Shown: positions 50,517 through 59,418 of the stretch, piece by piece
Position numbering within the stretch: the stretch's first letter is position 1
How the letters are laid out: each line of letters begins with the position of its first letter
Origin: BOG-908 sp963848205
Lineage (GTDB): Bacteria; Pseudomonadota; Alphaproteobacteria; Acetobacterales; Acetobacteraceae
Assembly: GCA_963848205.1 (NCBI GenBank)
Contig: CAWKCV010000002.1
Span: forward strand, 186,001 to 250,000
DNA length: 64,000 nucleotides
Direction: 5' to 3'
Made by a program: the position numbers and the translations under genes
The notes under the pieces: model-generated
What the model saw: the letters and a program-made list of their open reading frames with translations, nothing else
Databases searched by the model: none
Told to the model about the DNA's origin: nothing

Positions 50517-51823
50517 ACGATCTCTCCCGACGCGGTCATCCGCAGCTCCCACCGCAAATACCGGACGGTCCTGCAACCTCGCGGCCGCGCAGTCTGCGAA
50601 CGGGTCCGTTCGGCGTGCTCGATATCGGCAGCACGAAAATTGCGTGTCTGATCGGCCGGATCGAATCGGATGGAACATTACGCGCGCTGGGCAGCGGTTT
50701 TACCCGTTCACGTGGCGTGCGTGGCGGCGGCATCACTGACCTCGACGAGGCCGAGCGTGCCATACGCGCGGCCGTAGCGCTGGCCGAAGAGATGGCCGAT
50801 CAGCGCCTGCGTTCCGTCACCGTCAATCTATCTTGCGGACATCCGGAAAGTCGACTGTTCAATGTTCAGTGGCCTGTCGGCGGCCGTCAGGTGAGTGAAG
50901 CCGATGTACGCCGTGTCATCAGTGAAGGTCGTGCGCGTGCCGTCACCGACGGGCGCGAGACAATCCATTCACTGCCGGTAAGTTTCGCCGTCGACGAGAC
51001 GCAAGGCGTGGCGGATCCGCGTGGCCACCATTGCGATCAGCTTTCCGCCCGCTTACACGTTGTCGATGCACTCTCGATGGCGCTGCGAAATCTGGGCGCC
51101 GCGGTCGGGCGGTGCGATTTGGAGATCAGCGAGGTCGTATCGGCGCCTTTCGCGTCCGGACTGTCTTGCCTGGTCGAGGACGAGCGCGAGCTGGGTGCCA
51201 CAGTGATCGACATGGGCGGCGGCACCACAGGCTTGGCGGTGTTCGGCGAAGGCCAGTTGCTGCACACCGCTCAATTGCCGATTGGCGGCCAACACGTAAC
51301 GCGCGATATCGCAGGCGTGCTCAGCACACCCATCGACAATGCCGAGCGGCTGAAAACACTCTATGGCAACGCGCATGCAAGCCCCGACGATGAGCGTGAG
51401 ATTCTTGCTGTCCAGCAGATTGGTGAGGAGGATCACCATTTCGCCAAAATACCGCGCAGCATGGTCGTGGGAATCATCAAGCCGCGGCTTGAGGAAACCT
51501 TCGAGATGGTGCGCGACAGGCTTGACGGCGCGGGCCTTGGCCGGGCGGCAGGCGTGCGCGTTGTATTGACAGGCGGCGCCAGCCAATTGGTCGGCGTGCG
51601 CGACCTTGCTGCCGCCGTGCTCAACCGTCCTGTGCGACTCGGGCGACCAGGCGGCATGCGGGGACTGCCGGAGGCTGCGGCCGGACCTGCCTTTGCGACC
51701 GCCATCGGCCTGCTGAATTGGGCTGCAGGCGAGGGCCGCTCCTTGCACGATATCGGTTTGGAAACCCAGCGCAGGGGTGGATTTCTGCAGCGCATCGTCG
51801 ATTTTTTACGCGAGCGAATCTGA
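50513..51823 (+). CDS. ftsA: Cell division protein FtsA
   Basis: 436 residues from a TTG at 50513 overlapping the ftsQ stop (TTGA), with AGGAGA seven bases upstream. Actin-like ATPase: GVLDIGSTKIACLIGRI, TVNLSCGHPESR, DMGGGTTGLAVF, GQLLHTAQLPIGGQHVTRDIA, and LTGGASQLVGVRDLA. It ends with an amphipathic helix GGFLQRIVDFLRERI that binds the membrane. It tethers FtsZ to the inner membrane. 79 bases separate it from ftsZ. Confidence 0.95.
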   Translation: MNDLSRRGHPQLPPQIPDGPATSRPRSLRTGPFGVLDIGSTKIACLIGRIESDGTLRALGSGFTRSRGVRGGGITDLDEAERAIRAAVALAEEMADQRLRSVTVNLSCGHPESRLFNVQWPVGGRQVSEADVRRVISEGRARAVTDGRETIHSLPVSFAVDETQGVADPRGHHCDQLSARLHVVDALSMALRNLGAAVGRCDLEISEVVSAPFASGLSCLVEDERELGATVIDMGGGTTGLAVFGEGQLLHTAQLPIGGQHVTRDIAGVLSTPIDNAERLKTLYGNAHASPDDEREILAVQQIGEEDHHFAKIPRSMVVGIIKPRLEETFEMVRDRLDGAGLGRAAGVRVVLTGGASQLVGVRDLAAAVLNRPVRLGRPGGMRGLPEAAAGPAFATAIGLLNWAAGEGRSLHDIGLETQRRGGFLQRIVDFLRERI

Positions 51824-51902
51824 GCGCGTCGCGTAGGAACCTAACTCACCGCCGTCAACACCAAACCCTGGCTGCTAAAGCCGATCCGAAAGGGACCCGA
51901 AG

Positions 51903-53408
51903 ATGACCCTGAACCTCACGATTCCACAAACACTGCATACCGATTTTACGCCGCGCATCACGGTCATCGGCGTAGGCGGCGGTGGAACGAATGCCGTTGA
52001 CAACATGATCCAGCTGAACCTGCAGGGTGTGGATTTCGTCGTCGCCAATACCGACGCGCAGCAATTGATGCACAGCAAGTCCGACCGCCGGATCCAGTTG
52101 GGCCCGCATCTCACGCAAGGGCTCGGTGCCGGTGCCAAGCCGGAAATCGGGCGCGCCGCGGCCGAAGAAGCCGGTGACGAACTGGCGCGTCATATGGATG
52201 GCGCGCACATGGTGTTCATCACCGCGGGCATGGGTGGCGGGACCGGTACGGGTGCGGCGCCGGTTATCGCACGCATGGCACGCGAGCGCGGCATTCTCAC
52301 CGTCGGTGTCGTCACCAAGCCCTTCACATTCGAGGGCATGCGGCGCGCACGCGCGGCGGACCAGGGCATTGCCGAGTTGCAGCAATATGTCGACACGCTG
52401 ATCGTCATCCCAAATCAGAATCTCTTTCGACTGGCCAACGAGAAAACCGGTTGGAAAGAAGCCTTCAAGATGGCCGATCACGTGCTCTATATGGGCGTGC
52501 GTGGGGTGACCGACCTTATGATGGCGCCGGGCTTGGTCAATCTCGACTTTGCCGACATCCGCACGGTCATGGCGGAAATGGGAAAAGCAATGATGGGCAC
52601 AGGCGAAGCCGAAGGCGAGAACCGCGCCATCCGCGCCGCCGAAGCGGCCATCAGCAATCCGCTGCTCGAAGACACCAGCATGGCCGGTGCGCGTGGCCTG
52701 CTGATCAACATCACCGGCGGCGAAGACATGACGCTGTTCGAAGTCGACCAGGCTGCCAACCGCATTCGCGAGGAAGTGGCCGAAGACGCGAACATCATCT
52801 TCGGCAGTGCTGTCGATGACGAACTTGCCGGGCGCATCCGCGTCTCCGTCGTGGCCACCGGCATCGACACCGTTCAATCGCACACCATCGATACAGCAGC
52901 GATCGGACCACGGCTGGTAGCCGTCGGCGGCAATCCCGGACGTCCGGAGCGCGCTCCGCCCTCGCAGAATCCGGTGCATACTGTCGGCAGCCTGATCCCG
53001 CCCCGCGTGCCGGTCGGCAACCAGGCAACCGCCGTGGTCTACGTGCCCGACGAAGAGCAGCCCGACGCGCAGGCTGCGGTGGCACAGGCGACATCGCTGG
53101 TGCAGGCAGCGGCACCTGTATCCCCACCGCAGCCACGCGCCGTTGCGGTTTCTCACCCGCTTTTCACCGGCCCCACCATCGACACGCCCGCGCAGCGCGC
53201 CAGCCTGTTCGGCAAGGTGACCGGCGCATTCAAGCGTGGCGCGACGCCGGCTCCGCTGGGGACCGAGGAGCAGCCGGACCTGCGTCGGGCGGAGCCTCGT
53301 CAGGCGGCCTCGGTCAAGGAACCCGCGCCGCAAGTGCGTGCTTCCTTGAGCGAAGCTGAACAAGGCGGTCTCGACATACCCGCCTTCTTACGCCGGCAAT
53401 CTTCATAA
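51903..53408 (+). CDS. ftsZ: Cell division protein FtsZ
   Basis: 501 residues. Tubulin-like GTPase: ITVIGVGGGGTNAVDNMI, FVVANTDAQQL, GGGTGTGAAPVIARMA (tubulin signature), FRLANEKTGWKEAFKMADHVLYMGVRGVTDLMMAPGLVNLDFADI, and NIIFGSAVDDEL. Residues about 320-485 form a long Pro/Ala/Gln-rich linker, and the end reads LDIPAFLRRQ, the conserved peptide that binds FtsA and other partners. ATG 51903 after GGGACC-type purines. It builds the Z-ring. A strong terminator follows. Confidence 0.97.
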   Translation: MTLNLTIPQTLHTDFTPRITVIGVGGGGTNAVDNMIQLNLQGVDFVVANTDAQQLMHSKSDRRIQLGPHLTQGLGAGAKPEIGRAAAEEAGDELARHMDGAHMVFITAGMGGGTGTGAAPVIARMARERGILTVGVVTKPFTFEGMRRARAADQGIAELQQYVDTLIVIPNQNLFRLANEKTGWKEAFKMADHVLYMGVRGVTDLMMAPGLVNLDFADIRTVMAEMGKAMMGTGEAEGENRAIRAAEAAISNPLLEDTSMAGARGLLINITGGEDMTLFEVDQAANRIREEVAEDANIIFGSAVDDELAGRIRVSVVATGIDTVQSHTIDTAAIGPRLVAVGGNPGRPERAPPSQNPVHTVGSLIPPRVPVGNQATAVVYVPDEEQPDAQAAVAQATSLVQAAAPVSPPQPRAVAVSHPLFTGPTIDTPAQRASLFGKVTGAFKRGATPAPLGTEEQPDLRRAEPRQAASVKEPAPQVRASLSEAEQGGLDIPAFLRRQSS

Positions 53409-53508
53409 CGAACGCGTATCGGCTACTGCGGCTGCTCTTTGAGCGACGCACAAGATGCCGTAAAACCAACGTCTTATAGCGTAACATGCGGCAATAATGA
53501 TTGACTGG

Positions 53509-53549
53509 AAGACCGAGTGGGGGTGCGCTACCCCTCCACTCGGTCTTTA
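53509..53549 (+). terminator. Rho-independent terminator after the dcw operon
   Basis: AAGACCGAGTGG (53509-53520) pairs perfectly with CCACTCGGTCTT (53536-53547), extended inside by GGG/CCC, with TTTAT following. It is the only strong hairpin terminator between ftsZ and lpxC. Confidence 0.9.
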
Positions 53550-53642
53550 TGCTTCCAGAGTGCGCGTTTCGCCCGCGTGACCTTCGGCTCCGACCCGGCC
53601 GAAATTGCACCTGGACAAAGTAGAAGGTTCGCGACGCACCCG

Positions 53643-54590
53643 ATGGATGGCATGACGGACATCGCGATCGACGATCTCGCAACCCAACAGCAGACATTGA
53701 AGTCCGCTATCTCCTGTGTCGGCGTAGGCTTGCACAGCGGCCAGCGTGTGCATCTCTCGTTGCTGCCGGCGCCGGTTGACACCGGCATCGTGTTCCGGCG
53801 AACCGACCTGGGCATCGACATCAAGGCCTCGGCCTTGCTTGTGTCCGACACAAGGCTCTGCACGCAAATCAGCCACCCGGACCATCCAGAAGCCTGCGTG
53901 CGCACAGTCGAGCATGTGATGGCAGCGCTCTGCGGCCTCGGAATCGACAACGTGGTAGTGGCGCTCGACGGGCCGGAAGTGCCCGTCCTGGACGGATCCT
54001 CGGCGCCTTTCGTGTTCCTGATCGACTGCGCCGGGCGACAGGTTCAGCCCGCATCACGCCAGGTGATCGAAGTGCTGCGCCCAGTTTCCGTCAGTCTGGG
54101 CGAAGCGACGGCCGAGCTGCGACCGGGGGCCGCTCGCCTCGACATGTCGATGACCATCGATTTCAAGGCGACCGCCATTGGCCGCCAGGCACTCTCGCTA
54201 TCGCTGACCGAACAAGGGTTCCGCCAGGTCCTCGCCTCCGCCCGCACATTCGCCATGCTGGCTGAAATCGAAGCGTTGCAAGCTTCCGGTCTTGCCCGCG
54301 GCGGCAGCCTCGAGAACGCGGTCGTCGTCGATGGCGCACGCATCCTCAACCCCGGCGGGCTTCGCGCCCACGACGAATTCGTGCGTCACAAGATGCTGGA
54401 CGCGGTGGGCGACCTCGGGATGGCCGGCGCGGCAATCCACGGGCGTTTCATCGCCAGCCGCGGCGGGCACGCGCTCAACAACAAGCTGGTCCGGGCGTTG
54501 CTGGCCGACGAGCGGGCCTGGCGGATGGTAAGTTTGGAGCAGGCTGGGTGGTCGCAAGCCACCTACTTGCGTGGAGCGCAGGCGGCCTAG
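53643..54590 (+). CDS. lpxC: UDP-3-O-acyl-GlcNAc deacetylase
   Basis: 315 residues from ATG 53643; a second ATG three codons later is possible, and a reading from 53517 would start in the terminator. Zn enzyme that commits UDP-GlcNAc to lipid A. Seen: CVGVGLHSGQRVHLSLLPAP, CVRTVEHVMAALCGLGIDN (Zn His), DGPEVPVLDGSSAPFV, NPGGLRAHDEFVRHKMLDAVGDLGMAG (Zn His and Asp) and SRGGHALNNKLVRALL. Normal length for LpxC. A minus-oriented hairpin element follows at once. Confidence 0.95.
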   Translation: MDGMTDIAIDDLATQQQTLKSAISCVGVGLHSGQRVHLSLLPAPVDTGIVFRRTDLGIDIKASALLVSDTRLCTQISHPDHPEACVRTVEHVMAALCGLGIDNVVVALDGPEVPVLDGSSAPFVFLIDCAGRQVQPASRQVIEVLRPVSVSLGEATAELRPGAARLDMSMTIDFKATAIGRQALSLSLTEQGFRQVLASARTFAMLAEIEALQASGLARGGSLENAVVVDGARILNPGGLRAHDEFVRHKMLDAVGDLGMAGAAIHGRFIASRGGHALNNKLVRALLADERAWRMVSLEQAGWSQATYLRGAQAA

Positions 54591-54637
54591 AAAGCAAGCA
54601 GTCCTTTTTGCGAAAAGGGACCAAAAACTTTTGCGAC
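54591..54637 (-). repeat. Intergenic hairpin element, copy 12 (minus)
   Basis: AAAGCAAGCAGTCCTTTTT-gc-GAAAAGGGACCAAAAACTTTTGC, starting at the lpxC stop codon. Read on the minus strand it is the family sequence in full, with GTCCCTTTT/AAAAAGGAC arms. Confidence 0.88.
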
Positions 54638-54684
54638 TTGGCTGCTACTCGCGTTTGGCTGGCGGTTTGGTGTAAGCAGGCCTG

Positions 54685-55548
54685 ATGATCGTCATGCGCC
54701 TTTTTGCACCTCTGCTACTCGTCGCCGCCCTGGGCGGCTGCGCGACCATTCACAAGGTGCTGCCCTTCACCGCGGAAGACGACACGCCGAAGGTCAATCT
54801 GGCCGACGAGCCGCCGGACCAGCTCTACAGCAACGGCGTCGACGCGCTTCAGCATGGCAACTACACGACAGCCGTGAAGCATTTCGATGCTATCCAGCAG
54901 AACTACCCCTACTCTAGCTGGGGCACCAACGCACAGCTGATGGAAGGCTACACCGAGTATCGGCGCGACAACTACACCGAGTCGGTCTCCCAACTCGACC
55001 GTTTCATTGCGCTGCATCCGGCGAACAAGGATGTCGCCTACGTCTATTACCTGCGCGCGCTATGTTACTACGAGCAGATCGCCGACATCTCCCGCGACCA
55101 GAAAGGTACGCAGGAAGCGATGGCCGCCTTGCAGGAGGTGGTCAACCGCTTCCCCGACAGCGCCTATGCACGTGATGCTAGGCTGAAGATCGACCTTTGC
55201 CGCGATCATCTGGCCGGCAAAGAGATGGAAATCGGTCGCTATTACGAGAAGCAGCATCTCTACGCCGCCGCTATCGGCCGCTACCAGCGCGTGATCGACG
55301 ATTTCCAGACCACCAATCACACGCCGGAAGCGCTCTCACGCCTGACTGAAGTCTATCTCAAGCTCGGTCTGGTGGGCGAAGCCAAGAAGACAGCCTCGGT
55401 GCTGGCCTTCAACTATCCCGGCAGCCACTGGTACGAGAATAGCTGGAACGACATGGTGCAGGTCGGCGCGGTCAGCGGCACGCAAGTGACGAACAACACG
55501 CCCGACCGGCCAGGTTTTTTCACCCGCACCTTCGGCTGGATCTTCTGA
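54685..55548 (+). CDS. bamD: Outer membrane protein assembly factor BamD
   Basis: 287 residues. Lipoprotein signal: hydrophobic run and lipobox LGGC, Cys about residue 19. Mature part is five TPR-like helical pairs: LYSNGVDALQHGNYTTAVKHFDAIQQNYPYSSW, NYTESVSQLDRFIALHPAN, RDQKGTQEAMAALQEVVNRFPDS, EIGRYYEKQHLYAAAIGRYQRVIDDFQTT, and EALSRLTEVYLKLGLVGEAKK. It is part of the essential BAM complex, bound to BamA. An internal ATG at 54694 is an alternative start. Confidence 0.95.
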   Translation: MIVMRLFAPLLLVAALGGCATIHKVLPFTAEDDTPKVNLADEPPDQLYSNGVDALQHGNYTTAVKHFDAIQQNYPYSSWGTNAQLMEGYTEYRRDNYTESVSQLDRFIALHPANKDVAYVYYLRALCYYEQIADISRDQKGTQEAMAALQEVVNRFPDSAYARDARLKIDLCRDHLAGKEMEIGRYYEKQHLYAAAIGRYQRVIDDFQTTNHTPEALSRLTEVYLKLGLVGEAKKTASVLAFNYPGSHWYENSWNDMVQVGAVSGTQVTNNTPDRPGFFTRTFGWIF

Positions 55549-55579
55549 GTGGCGTGACGAGAAGCGGCCTGCCTCCACC

Positions 55580-57259
55580 GTGCTGAGGTCGCTTGCCATA
55601 CGCGATGTGGTCCTCATCGAGCGGCTTGATCTGTCGTTCGGCGCCGGCCTGACTGTGCTGACCGGCGAGACCGGTGCCGGCAAATCGATCCTGCTCGACA
55701 GTCTGGGTCTGGCGCTGGGTGCACGGTCCGATGCCGGGCTGATACGCGCCGGCGCCGAACAGGCCAGCGTAGCCGCCAGTTTCGCGCCTCCCGTCGGTCA
55801 TCCGATCCACGCTCTGCTCGATGAATTGGGGCTACCGGACGAGGACGAACTGGTGTTGCGCCGCGCGGTGGCACGCGACGGCCGTTCGCGCGCCTGGGTG
55901 AACGATGCGCCGGTGGGTGCCGCCACGCTGAAGCGCGTCGCGGCTTTTCTGGTGGAGGTGCAAGGCCAGCACGACCAGATGGGCCTTGCCGATCCGGCAA
56001 TGCATCTCCGCCTGCTCGACGCTTACGGTGTCTCTGCCGACCTGCGCGCCGAAGTTGCCGCCCGCCATCGCGCCTGGCGTGCGGCGGTGGAGCGCCTGCA
56101 GGCGGCGCAGGCGGCGATCCTGGATGCCAAGCGCGAGGAGGAGTTCCTGCGGCACGCGGCCGGCGAGCTCGACCGGCTGGCGCCGCGCACCGGCGAAGAG
56201 GATGAGTTGGCCGCCTTGCGCCACCGCTTGCAACAAGGTGAGAAACGCGCCGAAGCGATCGCCAGCGCGCTTGCCGACCTCGCACCGCGCGACCGGCGCA
56301 ACAGCGGGCCAGCCGCCAGCCTGCGCTCGGCCGCGCGCACCCTGCAACGATTGGTGCCGGCCGGATCGGACGCCGACAATCCCGCTCATGCAGCGCTGAT
56401 AGCCCTCGAACGGGCTGAAGAAGCTCTGGCCGAGGGCGAGACGCTGCTCAGCCGGCTCGCGGCTGAATCCGACGACGATCCGCGCGCCCTCGAACAGGCA
56501 GAGGAGCGGCTGTTCGCGCTGCGCGGCGCGGCGCGCAAGCATGGCGTCCCCGTTGTGGAATTGCCGGCATTGCTAGCCAGCTTGCGTGATCGGCTGAAGG
56601 CGCTCGACCAGGGCGATGCCTCCGTGGCGGCACTCACGGTCGAGAGCGCCCAGGCGCGGGCGCGGTATGTGGAGGCCGCCGAGCGGCTTTCTGCCGTGCG
56701 ACACGACGCAGCCGAACGGCTGGAGGCAGCGGCCAATGCAGAATTGCCGCCGTTGCGCCTGGAACGTGCGCGTTTTTTCGCCGCCATCACGCGCCTCGAC
56801 GAGGAAGCCTGGGGTGCCGCCGGTGCCGATACGGTGCGCTTCCTGATCGCGACCAATCCGGGCCAGCCGCCTGGTCCGCTCGGCCGCGTGGCCTCCGGCG
56901 GCGAGCTTTCACGGCTGATGCTGGCGCTGAAAGTGGTGTTGGTGGCCGGCTCGCCGGTCGGTACCTTGGTATTCGACGAGGTCGATAGCGGCATCGGCGG
57001 TGCGACGGCGGCCGCCGTCGGCGAGCGCGTGGCGCGCGTGGCGTCTGATGTGCAAGTGCTCGTGGTGACGCATTCGCCGCAGGTCGCCGCGCGCGGGGCA
57101 GCACATCTGCGCGTGAGCAAGGCCGTGTCGGACGGACGGACGGAGACCAAGGTGCAGAGTCTCGGCGCTGAGGAACGACGTGAGGAGATTGCGCGTATGT
57201 TGGCAGGTGAGACGATTACGCCGGCGGCTCGGGCAGCGGCGGAGGCGTTGCTTGGGTAG
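55580..57259 (+). CDS. recN: DNA repair protein RecN
   Basis: 559 residues from a GTG at 55580. SMC-like ATPase: LRSLAIRDVVLIERLDLSFGAGLTVLTGETGAGKSILLDSLGL (Walker A), long coiled coils around residues 150-350, VASGGELSRLMLALKVVL (signature), TLVFDEVDSGIGGATAAAV (Walker B), and VLVVTHSPQVAARGAAHL. It acts in double-strand break repair by recombination. It begins 31 bases after bamD. Confidence 0.95.
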   Translation: MLRSLAIRDVVLIERLDLSFGAGLTVLTGETGAGKSILLDSLGLALGARSDAGLIRAGAEQASVAASFAPPVGHPIHALLDELGLPDEDELVLRRAVARDGRSRAWVNDAPVGAATLKRVAAFLVEVQGQHDQMGLADPAMHLRLLDAYGVSADLRAEVAARHRAWRAAVERLQAAQAAILDAKREEEFLRHAAGELDRLAPRTGEEDELAALRHRLQQGEKRAEAIASALADLAPRDRRNSGPAASLRSAARTLQRLVPAGSDADNPAHAALIALERAEEALAEGETLLSRLAAESDDDPRALEQAEERLFALRGAARKHGVPVVELPALLASLRDRLKALDQGDASVAALTVESAQARARYVEAAERLSAVRHDAAERLEAAANAELPPLRLERARFFAAITRLDEEAWGAAGADTVRFLIATNPGQPPGPLGRVASGGELSRLMLALKVVLVAGSPVGTLVFDEVDSGIGGATAAAVGERVARVASDVQVLVVTHSPQVAARGAAHLRVSKAVSDGRTETKVQSLGAEERREEIARMLAGETITPAARAAAEALLG

Positions 57260-57304
57260 GGAAGGCCTTCTTTTTTGAAAAAAGGAAGCAAGAAACTTTT
57301 GCTC
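57259..57304 (-). repeat. Intergenic hairpin element, copy 13 (minus)
   Basis: GGGAAGGCCTTCTTTTTTG-AAAAAAGGAAGCAAGAAACTTTTGC, directly after recN, followed by TCCGCTGTCGCGCG (inverse of GCGACAGCGG). Left half of a facing pair with copy 14. Confidence 0.88.
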
Positions 57305-57343
57305 CGCTGTCGCGCGCTGGTGAATAAGCATGCGCCAGCGCAT

Positions 57344-57387
57344 TCGAAAGTTTTCTGGTCCTTTTTTTCAAAAACGGACTGCTTGCT
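57344..57387 (+). repeat. Intergenic hairpin element, copy 14 (plus), abutting ligA
   Basis: CGAAAGTTTTCTGGTCCTTTTTTTCAAAAACGGACTGCTTGC. The 3' arm CGGACTGC ends about 9 bases before the ligA TTG, and no other ribosome site is seen there. Confidence 0.88.
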
Positions 57388-59418
57388 TTGACTACAGAAC
57401 TCATCCGCCTAGCGGAAGAACTGGCGCGCCTCGACCGCGCCTACCACGAGCTGGACGCACCCGAAATCACCGACGCGGAATACGACGCGTTACGCCGCCG
57501 CTACGCCGCGCTGGAAGCACAATCTTCCGCGGAGCCAAGCAACCGGGTTGGCAGCCCGCCGTCCAGCGCGTTCGGCAAGGTGGCGCATCGGGTGCCGATG
57601 CTGTCGCTCGACAACGCATTCGGCGCTGAGGATTTCACCGAATTCTGCGCGCGCGTCAGGCGCTTTCTTGGACTTTCGGGCGACACGAGACTCGCCATGG
57701 TCGGCGAGCCAAAGATCGACGGGCTCTCGATATCGCTCACCTACGAACATGGCGTGTTCGTGCACGGTGCTACGCGCGGAGATGGCGCGCAGGGCGAGGA
57801 CGTGACGGCGAACCTGCGGACGATGAAAGCGGTGCCTGCGAACTTGCGGGGAGCAGCGCCGGCGTTGATCGAAATACGGGGCGAGGTATTCTTGTCCAAA
57901 GCCGACTTCCTCGCGCTGAACGCCGCGCAGGAAGCAGCAGGCGAACGGCAATTCGCCAATCCACGGAATGCGGCGGCCGGCAGCCTGCGCCAGCTCGATG
58001 TCAGCATCACCGCGACCCGACCGCTCTCTCTGTTCGCCTACGCGATGGGAGAAGCCTCCGAGCAGGTGGCCGATACGCATTGGCATTATCTGCAACGCTT
58101 GCGCGACTGGGGTTTCACGGTCAACCCGCTCAGCGAACATCTGACCGATCAGCAATCGGCCGAAGATTTCTATGCGCGGATCGGCGACCAGCGTGCGTCC
58201 CTGCCCTACGACATCGATGGCGTGGTCTTCAAGATCGATGATCTGGCGCTACAACGGCGGCTAGGATTTGCCGGCCGCGAACCCCGCTGGGCGATCGCCT
58301 GGAAATTTGCCGCCGAACGGGCGAGCACGATTCTCGAAGACATACGCGTGCAAGTCGGGCGCACCGGCGCGCTCACGCCGGTGGCGTGGTTGCAGCCGAT
58401 CAATGTCGGCGGCGTGCTGGTAACACGCGCAACGTTACACAATGAAGACGAGATTGCGCGGCTGGATGCGCGGGTGGGTGACACGGTGGTGCTGCAACGC
58501 GCAGGCGACGTCATCCCGCAGATCGTGTCCGTCGTTGCCGAAAAGCGTCCGGCGGAGGCCCAACGTTACGTGCCGCCCGCGCATTGTCCGGCGTGTGGAA
58601 GCCTGGCTCTTCGCCCACCTGGGCAAGTCGTGCGCCGCTGCACCGGCGGGCTTATCTGCCCTGCGCAAACGGTAGAGCGGCTTATTCATTTCTGCAGCAG
58701 ACGCGCGTTCGACATTGATGGCATGGGCGAGAAAACGGTCATCGAGTTTCATCGCGATGGGCTTATTGCAGGCCCTGCCGACATCTTCCGCTTAAATCAG
58801 CATGAATCCTCGATCGCAGCGCGCGAAGGCTGGGGCGCGCTCTCCGCCGCCCGCCTGATCGCCGGGATCGAGGCACGACGCCGCATCCCGCTTGCGCGCT
58901 TTATTTTTGCCCTCGGCATCAGGCGTATCGGCGAGACAAATGCAAAACGGCTCGCCCGGCACTATGGGAGTTTTGCGAACTGGCGCGCGCAGATGACGGA
59001 GGCCACCACCGCAGGATCGGAGGCGCGCTCCTCGCTTGGCAGCATCATCGGTGTGGGCGAAGCGATCGCCGTGGAGCTGATGGAGTTCTTCGTCGAGGAA
59101 CGCAACCGCGCGGTGCTGGACGAACTGGCCGGCCTGCTCACGATCGAGGATGCGGCAACGATCGCGGCGTCCGAGAGCTCGATAGCCGGCAAGATCGTGG
59201 TCTTTACGGGATCATTGCAGACGATGACGCGGCCGGAAGCAAAGGCGCGGGCTGAGGCTCTGGGTGCGCGCGTCACCGATAGCGTCTCGAAGAAAACCGA
59301 CCTTGTCATACTCGGTGCGGAGGCAGGGTCGAAGGCAAAGCGTGCGTCCGAGCTCGGGGTGCGGACGATGAGTGAAGAGGAATGGATTGCGATGGTCAAC
59401 GAAACCGCCGCGGCATGA
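57388..59418 (+). CDS. ligA: NAD-dependent DNA ligase
   Basis: 676 residues from a TTG at 57388, immediately after a hairpin element. Seen: EEDFxE-like adenylation with GEPKIDGLS (catalytic Lys in KIDG), VHGATRGDGAQGEDVTANLRT, AWKFAAERAST, RTGALTPVAWLQP, four-Cys zinc site (CPACGS...CTGGLICPAQ), HhH repeats with FALGIRRIGETNAKRLA, and a C-terminal BRCT domain (IAGKIVVFTGSLQTMTR ...). It seals nicks in replication and repair. Its TGA overlaps the aguA ATG. Confidence 0.96.
   Translation: MTTELIRLAEELARLDRAYHELDAPEITDAEYDALRRRYAALEAQSSAEPSNRVGSPPSSAFGKVAHRVPMLSLDNAFGAEDFTEFCARVRRFLGLSGDTRLAMVGEPKIDGLSISLTYEHGVFVHGATRGDGAQGEDVTANLRTMKAVPANLRGAAPALIEIRGEVFLSKADFLALNAAQEAAGERQFANPRNAAAGSLRQLDVSITATRPLSLFAYAMGEASEQVADTHWHYLQRLRDWGFTVNPLSEHLTDQQSAEDFYARIGDQRASLPYDIDGVVFKIDDLALQRRLGFAGREPRWAIAWKFAAERASTILEDIRVQVGRTGALTPVAWLQPINVGGVLVTRATLHNEDEIARLDARVGDTVVLQRAGDVIPQIVSVVAEKRPAEAQRYVPPAHCPACGSLALRPPGQVVRRCTGGLICPAQTVERLIHFCSRRAFDIDGMGEKTVIEFHRDGLIAGPADIFRLNQHESSIAAREGWGALSAARLIAGIEARRRIPLARFIFALGIRRIGETNAKRLARHYGSFANWRAQMTEATTAGSEARSSLGSIIGVGEAIAVELMEFFVEERNRAVLDELAGLLTIEDAATIAASESSIAGKIVVFTGSLQTMTRPEAKARAEALGARVTDSVSKKTDLVILGAEAGSKAKRASELGVRTMSEEEWIAMVNETAAA

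Noticed and set aside
53517..53642. Longer lpxC reading beginning at 53517
   Set aside because: It would start inside the terminator hairpin; LpxC length fits 53643.
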